Of a stretch of 29,398 nucleotides of DNA, positions 19,147 through 26,733 are shown piece by piece. The DNA comes from Polyrhizophydium stewartii (Eukaryota > Chytridiomycota > Chytridiomycetes > Rhizophydiales), in the NCBI GenBank assembly GCA_027604665.1, contig JADGIZ010000080.1, positions 1-29,398 of the forward strand, written 5' to 3'. Position numbers and translations under genes: made by a program. Positions within the stretch are counted from its first letter, which is position 1; each line of letters starts with the position of its first letter. The notes under the pieces are model-generated. The model did no database searches and was not told the origin of the DNA. It was given only the letters and a program-made list of their open reading frames with translations.

Positions 19147-22100
19147 ATGGGCTGCGGCGCGTCTGCTGCGCGGCAAGATGACGTGCTGGAAAGCAGGGCC
19201 GCAAAGAAGCGCGCGCTGGCCGCCATCGACTCTGGCACGGCGTGGCGCAGGAAGTGGCTCGAGTTTACGGACGCCATGGAGCAGTCGCAGCTCACGGCCG
19301 CGCATTGGGCCGAGGTGCGAGGCCGCTCGTCGCCCATCTGCGCCGGACTCCGCACCATCTGTGCTGACAAGATGCTCCTCACTCGAACGCGACAACACGC
19401 CCGTGTGGCCGCGCCGATTCTGCGCCGTCGCGCGACCAACGCTGTGCGGGCAGGACGACTCGGACGAGCTGTTTACAGAATGCCTCAAGACGCTGTCGAT
19501 CCAGTCGACGGAGCTGTTTATCCTCTCCCGCGGATTCCTCTCAGCGCTCGAGGCACACATTTCGCTGCTGAGCGACGTCCTGTCGCTGCAGCGCGACCTG
19601 CATGCCTCGATCAAGATGCGCGCCAAGTCGCGCATCCAGCTGCAGCGCACGATCCGCGCCGAGTCGCTGCGGCGGCGGCGGCGGCGTGTTGGCCACGATG
19701 TCTCGGCCGCGCCGGCGAATCCGGGCCAAGCGGCGCAGCAGTCCGCATCCGGCACGCAGCAGGCCGCCGCCGCACCAGCGTCGCCGCACCCACACCAAGC
19801 GGCCGGATCGCAGCCGCACTGGCGCGCCCCGGGGCGGCGGCGGTCACGCAATGGCCGCGTGGTGCCGCAGGACGTTGAGCCGTGGTCGTCGTCTGGAGCG
19901 CTGCAGCGCGCCAAGTCGGCGAGCAACAGCCTTAGCGCGCACCCAGCCAACTCGACACTGGTCACCAACATCGCGCCGAGCAACATCTATCTGATCTCGA
20001 AGCTCAAGGACAAGGAGCATATCTGTCGATACAAGCTCGACGAGCTGGACCAGATGGTCCACGCCAAGAGCGAGCGGCTCGATTGGGCCAAGCGCGAGCG
20101 CGTGCCACGCATGCTTCTCGCGCTGCTCGAGCACTACGCGGACATGTGGCTGCGCTACAGCGAGCTGTTCAACGACATGAAGGAGATTGTCAACACGCAC
20201 AAGTGGTGGGAGATCTCCGAGGAGGAGCGCGCGGCGCGGTCGGCCCAGTCCGCGCGACGCGGCTCTGGCAGCCGCAGGTCGAGCGCTACCTCCCCGCACC
20301 GAGCCCTGCGCGACGACCAATCACGCAGTCGTCGCACGGAGCTACTCAGGCAGTGGCTCGAGACTGCCGATGACTGCTCAAAGATCTGGGAAGCCTTGCG
20401 CAGCATCGAGGAGCGCCATCTTGTGGACCTGGTTGACTGGTGGGTGACGCGCAGCCCGGTCGGCTCCCAGCCTCAACATCGGTCAACAACATTTGTGAGT
20501 GTGCCGGCCGTCTATGCGTTTATCTGCGCATCTCGGCTGTCATGGCTGCTGTGGGCTGACGTTGGCGAGCGGTGTAGCAGAGCCTGATGCCGCTCTCGAA
20601 CGATGCGGGCGAGGTCGTTTCGGCCTCGGCACCGCCTGCTCGCCAGCTGTGCGAGATACAGCCCACGTACAAGCAGCTGTGCCTCACATGGATGCGGGCG
20701 CTGCAGGCGTCCCCGCCCGTGACGATGGTGTCGCAGCAGCATCTCACGACGACGACCGGCCCGACGCTGCCGCCGCTCAAGCGGCCGTCAGCCAACGTGC
20801 TCCGCGTGTTGCGCATGTTCAGCGAGACGCTTTCGCAGATCAACAGCCGCGAATGCAACGTCGGCCAGTTTCTCAAGGACGTCGAGCAAGCCGCGGCCGA
20901 CATGAAGGCGACGCAGCGGCAGCAGGAGCAGCTGGTCGCATCGTCGATCTCCAAGTACGGTGCGCTGAATCAGCGGCGGCAGCGGCAGATTGCGTCGCAG
21001 AGCGCGGCAGCGAGCGCGCAGCTTGCCAAGAAGGCGCTGGCGCTGGACACGGCTCGGTACAAGGTCGATCGCGCGATGCTTGACAACCGCGAGCTGCGAC
21101 ACAAGCAGCTCGCCAACGCGCACATGGAGCTGTGGGATGCCCTCGTCGGTGCATCCAAGGAGTTCGCCGACGGATACCGCGACATTGGGATGTCGTTTGA
21201 TTCGGCGCAGGGCGACGGCCAGCAACAGCTGAGCCGCATGGCGATGCAGGGCAGCAACACGAGCATGGCGGTGAGCGGCGGCAACGGCGGCATGGCCACA
21301 GCCATGAGTGGCGGATACGGCTTCGGCATCTTTGGGCAGTCGGCATCAGGGGCGGCTGCGAGCGCTGGCTACACGAGCGGCGGGCCGCTCAGCAGCTTCA
21401 GCACGGGCAAGGGCGTGACAATGGGGTCCAGCGTCATGGGCTCGCGCTCGGTGACGGTCGCCATCTCATCTCAGCCACCGGGCACTGCTGTGCAGGCCGG
21501 ATCTGGGATCGTCTCGCCCGTGGACACGGCGCCGTCGGAGGTTGAGGGCACTGGTGCCGAGGCGGGGCCGCCGCCGTCGCTGCACCACCGCATGGTGTAC
21601 TCGCCGTTCGAGGAGACCAAGGCCGGCGGCGCACCGCCCAACGTGCCGCTTGGCGCGGTATCGCCCGACCGCTCTCAGATGCGCAGCGCGTCCAAGAACA
21701 GCATCCGGCCGATGCTCGACTCGACCAACTCGACATCGATGCCGTCGCTATTTGGGTCGTCCATCCGGCTCTCGGTGGACATTCCGACCGTGCGCGTCGA
21801 TGCGCCGGCCGAGGAGGTCTGGCAGCAGCGGCGCGGATCGTCGCCAACACAGGCCACGGCGCTCACGGGCCGGCCCGAGTCGGCGCACACATCGTCGTCG
21901 CGGGCCGCCATTCGCGTCGACAGCCAGGCCATGTTCGGAACGCCGCTCTCGCCCATCGCGTCGCTGCCGAGCCTGGCCACGACGGCGTTTGGCTCCGCGC
22001 CGGACATCCAGGTGCAGCAGCCCAGGCGCAACGACGGCTCGCAGCAGCTGTCGCTCTCGAGCAGCAGCAGCGGATCCGCTCGGCCGCGCGCGTCGACCGT

Positions 22101-24663
22101 GCCGACACGGTCGTCCGACCACTCGCTCGAGTCGGCCGACTTGAAGGGCATCGCACAACTGGCCAGAATCGCGTCCGAGGCATCCTCGACGCACAGGTCG
22201 CAGGCCGACAACTCGGGCCCGGCTGTCGAGCAGCAAGCCGGCGACGGGCACGTTGCTGCAGCGCCGCAAAGCATTCAAAAGCCACCGTCGTCATCGGCAG
22301 GCTCGCTCGACAAGCATGCATCGGCTTCGAGCGCACCAACGCAGCAGCAGCCACAACCCCTGACGCCGTCTCCGGCCGCAGTTGCCAGCGCGTTGGCGTC
22401 GCAGGCAGGATCCACGCCGTCCGATCCTCCCGCACGGGGTCCTGCTCCAGCACTGGTGCACCATGCGACCGTGAACGCCGGATCACTCGTCTCGCCCGGC
22501 CGCGACAACCAGCCTCGAGGCGAGACGCTTTCCGAGCAATCTGCAACCGTCACGCCCAACCTGCGAACAGGCGGCGCGCCTCCCGTGCTGCCCAGCGTGT
22601 CGTTTCTAGACCGCGCGGCGACAGCAAGCTCGTCCAGGAACCCATTTGTCGACAACGGTGCGGGTCTGATAGCGGCTGTGTCGGGCACGAGCCTCGAGGA
22701 CACCTACGACGCCATACAGAACCAGCGGCGGCGCGAGTCAGCGCCGGTCGCACAAGCCGTCGACAGTGCGCGCGCGTCAATGATGGCTCCCGGCAGGCCC
22801 AAGACAGCCAAGTCGTTTGTCAGCAGCATCGTGATGTCGATGAACACGGCGTCGAGCATCCATATCCCGTCCGAGATTGCGTCGAGCGCGTCGCTGCAGG
22901 ACCGCATTGAAGGGCAGTCGGTCGGCACCGACTACTCGACGGGCATGCTGGACCAGTCGGGCGTGCTGACGATCGCCGCGTCGGCGTCGTACGGCCCGCG
23001 CTTCTTCCAACTTCTGCGCAGCGGGCAAGATGGATCTGCACCGGGCTTGCTGAGCGGCGAAGCGGCACAAAGCGGTGCATCTGGTGCCGCAGATACCGAC
23101 AACGGCTCCGTGATCGGCGTGTATGGCGACCGGCACGGCTCCGAGTCCATGTACGGTCGCTCGGCAGAGCAAATAGACCGGTCTCTGACCGGGACGCAGT
23201 CAGGAGGCGTATACGACGCCGACAGCACGCTGGGCCAGATCTCGCCGCGGGCATCGACCACGAGCTACCAGGTAATCTCGGCAAGTGCGCGCTTTAGCCC
23301 GCGAGACAGCACCGCGAGCCGCGGCTTTGAGCCGTCGGCACCGCCTGCATCGGCGCTGTTTGCGCCGAGCGACTCGGGGGCGTCGGCCGGATTCGCGCAT
23401 CTGCGGTCGGAGCACAGCACGGGATCTGCATCTGACGGGCAAGGCGGCCGCGACTCGGTGCACGCCGCCGCACAGCACGATCTAACCAGCATGCAGCCTG
23501 TGCCGCCAGCCGGCCCGCCTCCGCCGCAGTCTTCCTCGACGCCGCGGATCGCCGGCCGGCCGCAGCGTGGCCCGCAGACGCTGCATCTTGAGATCTCGCC
23601 GGCGGCAGTGGTCGCATCGCAGGCGGGTTGCTCGGCCGGCGATATATCTGCCGGTTCTGCGCCAACCGGCTCGCTGCTCGCTTTGGCCAGCGCACGCAGC
23701 CAGCACACGCTGCTGCCGTCGGGACACCCGTCCCAGCAGCAGCTGAGCGCACACTCACAGCCTGGACTCGGTGCGCGGGGTGGTGGAACTGACGGCAGCA
23801 TGCCGGCTGTGTCGTCGCCGCTCGAGCGGTCGCCGTCGATGCCGACGCAGCCGCTCACGCAGCGTCCGCAGCGTGCACAGCGGCCGTCGGTCCCCGCGCT
23901 GCCGATACGGTTTCCTGGCAGCCAGCAGATGGGTCCATCGCTGTCACCGCCGCCGCCATACTCGGTGCTGCCCGAGACCGAGCCGGTGCAGGGGTCCGAG
24001 AACCGCGGCGGATCGCTGTCGCCGATATCGCCGATGACGCCAGGCGGCGGGATCTCTGGAGCTCGCAAGGCCGGCACGCAGGCAGTCGGATCCGGCGCGA
24101 GAGGTGCACCCAAGTCGCCTCTGCACGGCCCGTCGCCGCTGGCATCGCCGCGCGCGGACTCGGCCAATCCGCAGTTCTGGGAGAGCGTGTCGCTGTCGTC
24201 GTCGATCGGGCCAGCAACCGGATCCTCATCTGGCGCCGCGTCCGCACTGCCATCGCACAACCAGCACCAGCACCAGCACCACCACCCTGACGCCGCGCCG
24301 GCGGCCGCACACCGATCTCCCGCAGCGCTTGCGTCGGCCGCCAGCCTCCGCAGCTCGCAGCCCACGCTGACCGCGTCGGACATATCACCCGCTCGCCCGC
24401 CCATCAACCGCACGGGCAGCCAGGGCAGCATCTCGACGCTCTCGGGTGCCGGCGGCGCGATGCGACTGAGCGAGACCCACGCACGCAGCAGCGTCGGCGC
24501 GCGCACGAGCACAGCGACGACGGGCAGCGCCGCTCGCAGCGCGGGGCGGCCCGCCACGTCGTCGCGCACGTCCGTGGACATGCTATTTAGCGAGGCCGAC
24601 ACGGGCGGCGCTGGCACCCCGCGCAAGCCGCCGCCGCCTCCGCCTCGCGCGCGGCCCAAATGA
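19147..24663 (+). CDS. Large predicted lipid-anchored coiled-coil protein with long Ser/Ala/Pro-rich tail (function unknown)
   Basis: Exons are 19147-19314, 19454-20494 and 20581-24663 (1763 aa). The N-terminus [10 protein letters not shown] is a classic N-myristoylation plus palmitoylation sequence, and this decided the start over the in-frame ATG at 19108. Charged helical segments follow: [15 protein letters not shown]; residues ~57-130 ([19 protein letters not shown]); ~235-315 ([19 protein letters not shown]); and ~430-560 in exon 3 ([33 protein letters not shown]). The arrangement of long basic helices resembles BAR/F-BAR-like membrane-binding modules, but no family is recognised with confidence. 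Beyond about residue 570 the protein is low-complexity, Ser/Ala/Gln/Pro-rich, ending [11 protein letters not shown], a possible SH3/profilin ligand. A cortical or endosomal scaffold is an inference. The first junction (139-bp intron, acceptor GCGGGCAG) is the least certain. Confidence 0.65.
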
Positions 24664-24872
24664 ACATACCCCTGTATGCCCGCGACCGCTGGCGCCAGTA
24701 CGCCTCACCCACGGCACATCCATGCGCGTAAGAGGCAAGCGCAGGCGAATGGGCCTGTGCCCGCGAGCATGGCTTGATTTGGATGAAACCAGGGCGAGAG
24801 TGTGGTTCCACGGGCTGGATCGTAAGATGAACGAGAAAGGGATGAGCGTCGCCTCGGTCGCAGCGAATAAGC
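24664..24872. other. Convergent 3' intergenic region
   Basis: This 209-bp spacer separates the stop codons of the coiled-coil protein (plus) and the NmrA-like gene (minus). It should hold both 3' UTRs. No conserved ORF, RNA gene or strong poly(A) hexamer was seen. Confidence 0.5.
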
Positions 24873-26555
24873 TTAGAGCTTTGAGTGCAGAACAAACGAG
24901 GTGCGCGGCCAGGCAGATGGCGGCGAGTCAAGCCGCATACGGTGGGGGTGTCCCGAAGAGCTACTGGCAGCAGGAAGGGCAGCAGTCCCCGCATCACGAG
25001 CGGGTTCCAGGGCGAGCTGCGGGGTAGCCAAAGCCGCCTTGGACGACGACGACGAAGAAGAGGAAGTACCATCAGAGTCCTTGACACGGGCATTGAACAT
25101 GGCCCGGTTCTCGCGGAAGAACTCCTCCATGGACGTGCCCTTGAAGCACGTCAGGAACGCCAGATCGGGCGACGGCGTCGCAAAGAAGCCCTTTCCAATG
25201 AGCACATAGAGCTCCAAGAACCCGTTCCGAATCCATTCCGGAGTGCCGGCGCGCAACATGGCGTCGCGCGCCTCGTCGACGGTGCAGTTGATGAACCGCA
25301 CGGGGCGTTCGAGCCCGCGCGAGGCCTTGCCCGCAATCGACACGCCCGTGAGGACCTCGGGCCCCGTAAGCGTGTACGTCTTGCCCGCGTGGTCCTCAGG
25401 GTCAACCAGCACGGCGGCCGCGGCAGCAGCAATGTCGGCAACGTGGATCGGCGCATATCCGCCGAGCCCGATCGGCATCGCAATCGTCGCGATCGGCTCA
25501 TCAAAGTTTTTGAGCAGCGTGAGGAAGTTGTGCTGCAGCGGCGAGCAGCGGAGAAAGACGTGCGGAATGCCAATGGCTTCGATATATCTGCGGCGGCGTA
25601 TTGGAGCGCGCGAGCGATGAAGTGCGGGGATGTGGGGGAAGGGGTCCACATTCGTGCACCGAGAAGCAAGGCAGATTTCCGTCAGTCGATTGAACCAAAC
25701 GCCCCGCTGGCCTCTGCCACAGCCCGGCAACGCAACTCTTCGATATCCCGGAACTGCGAGGCAAAGAGGCCTGCGCGGCTCTGGCACCCGAGCAGCGAGA
25801 CCAGCACAACGAGCTTGACGCCCTTGGCCCTGACGGCGTCGATAACGGTGGCGGCCTGCCGCGCGCGGTCCTTGGCGTGCGATGGGACAAGGAACAGCAT
25901 GTCGATGCGCCGCACGGGCTCGAGCGCCTTGGCCACGGACGCGGGCTGATCGTAGTCGAGCTCGACAACGGCTGACGAGCGGCTGCGCAGCGCGGCGAGA
26001 TCCTGCGTCGAGGCCGTGGGCTTGCTGTGGACGGCGTAGACAACGTTGAGGCGGCCTTGGTGCTGTCGGGGGCATATCAGCCGGCGACGGTCTTGTGCGC
26101 GCCCTGCTCCCCTCGGGGAGTGGGATTGACTTCACATCCCTCGGCTGCCCTTCGTGGGTCGGTCCCGGCACTCCCGCCTCGCGGTGGTCCCAGCCGGTTG
26201 AGGGGAAGTCGGCCGCCTCGCTCCTTAATAAATCCCTCTTCGAATCGAATCGAATATCAGCCGGCGGGTCGGACGGTCGTGAGACGAGCGTGGTGGGCGG
26301 GCATGCAGCGCACGGCAGGGGCAGCGCGAGAAGGCAGCCCGGGCAGTCGCAGCCCCGAGGGCGTGGGACGTGGGCATCGTCGCCAGTGCCACCGTCGTTT
26401 CCACGGCCGCTCAACGGCAACAGAGACATCCGCAGGCGGCTGCGGGGGGGGGGGAGCGTGCGGCGCACCTGCGCAGCAAGGCGGTGCACGAGCGCCTTGC
26501 CGATGTTTCCCGAGGCGCCGGTGACGAGCAGCGTCGGCAGGCCCTTTCCGCTCAT
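24873..26555 (-). CDS. NmrA-like NAD(P)-binding Rossmann-fold protein
   Basis: Exons are 26555-26469, 26062-25737 and 25587-24873 (375 aa). The N-terminus MSGKGLPTLLVTGASGNIGK holds the dinucleotide-binding GxxGxxG loop (residues 13-19). It continues RRIDMLFLVPS, VKLVVLVSLLGC, FRDIEEYIEAIGIPHVFLRC and VADIAAAAAAVL, the usual order of NmrA/HSCARG-type atypical short-chain dehydrogenases. These lack the YxxxK catalytic pair and act as redox sensors or quinone/azo reductases. The substrate cannot be told. The splice between exons 2 and 3 uses donor GTTGCG and restores EEYIEAIGIP. The C-terminus is an unusual Ser-run tail (DGTSSSSSSSSKAAL). Intron 1 is 406 bp, far longer than others here, because it holds an inserted element and a G10 run. 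Confidence 0.85.
   Translation of the reverse strand: MSGKGLPTLLVTGASGNIGKALVHRLAAQVRRTLPPPRSRLRMSLLPLSGRGNDGGTGDDAHVPRPRGCDCPGCLLALPLPCAACPPTTLVSRPSDPPADIRFDSKRDLLRSEAADFPSTGWDHREAGVPGPTHEGQPRDVKSIPLPEGSRARTRPSPADMPPTAPRPPQRCLRRPQQAHGLDAGSRRAAQPLVSRCRARLRSARVRGQGARARAAHRHAVPCPIARQGPRAAGRHRYRRRQGQGRQARCAGLAARVPEPRRPLCLAVPGYRRVALPGCGRGQRGVWFNRLTEICLASRCTNVDPFPHIPALHRSRAPIRRRRYIEAIGIPHVFLRCSPLQHNFLTLLKNFDEPIATIAMPIGLGGYAPIHVADIAAAAAAVLVDPEDHAGKTYTLTGPEVLTGVSIAGKASRGLERPVRFINCTVDEARDAMLRAGTPEWIRNGFLELYVLIGKGFFATPSPDLAFLTCFKGTSMEEFFRENRAMFNARVKDSDGTSSSSSSSSKAALATPQLALEPARDAGTAALPAASSSSGHPHRMRLDSPPSAWPRTSFVLHSKL
26074..26266 (+). mobile_element. Short retroelement (SINE or 5'-truncated non-LTR tail) with 13-bp target-site duplication in an intron
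   Basis: The 13-bp sequence ATATCAGCCGGCG occurs at 26074-26086 and again at 26254-26266, flanking 167 bp that is unrelated to either gene. The insert ends on the plus strand with CTTAATAAATCCCTC and then a short CGAAT-repeat tail (CGAATCGAATCGA), abutting the second duplication. An internal hairpin CTCCCCTCGGGGAG sits near its 5' end. Long target duplication plus a simple-repeat 3' tail is the hallmark of target-primed reverse transcription. No ORF fits in it. It lies antisense inside intron 1 of the NmrA-like gene. Confidence 0.7.
26444..26456. repeat. Poly-G run inside intron 1 of the NmrA-like gene
   Basis: A run of about ten G (C on the coding strand) lies 15-25 bp inside the intron donor. 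It is a likely site of replication or sequencing length error. Confidence 0.6.
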
Positions 26556-26660
26556 GGTTGTCGGGTTCGAGGGCAAGGCCTGCTCAATGTGGATATGAGC
26601 GACGCACCGTCACGGGGTCAGCTGACGATTCCGACGGGCCGCCGAGACAGAGACACCGGC

Positions 26661-26721
26661 AACGACGAGAGCGACAAGAGCGACAACAAGCGACAACAAG
26701 AGCGACAGCGACAATAAGAGC
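26661..26721. repeat. Minisatellite-like GAGCGACAA repeats between two minus-strand genes
   Basis: AACGACGAGAGCGACAAGAG, CGACAACAAG, CGACAACAAGAGCGACAG and CGACAATAAGAGCG are variants of a 9-10-bp unit. The tract lies in the 178-bp gap between the zinc-finger gene stop (26734) and the NmrA-like gene start (26555), that is, in the latter's promoter region. Confidence 0.6.
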
Positions 26722-26733
26722 GTCTATCTGCCT

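Noticed and set aside
23265..24659. 464-codon minus-strand frame with many Cys and Asp
   Set aside because: Antisense shadow of the Ser-rich tail (codon-reversed Ser/Ala runs). No motif found.
26074..26266. The two ATATCAGCCGGCG copies as a chance repeat
   Set aside because: A 13-bp exact match bordering a block with a CGAAT-repeat tail and AATAAA-like sequence is better explained as a target-site duplication.
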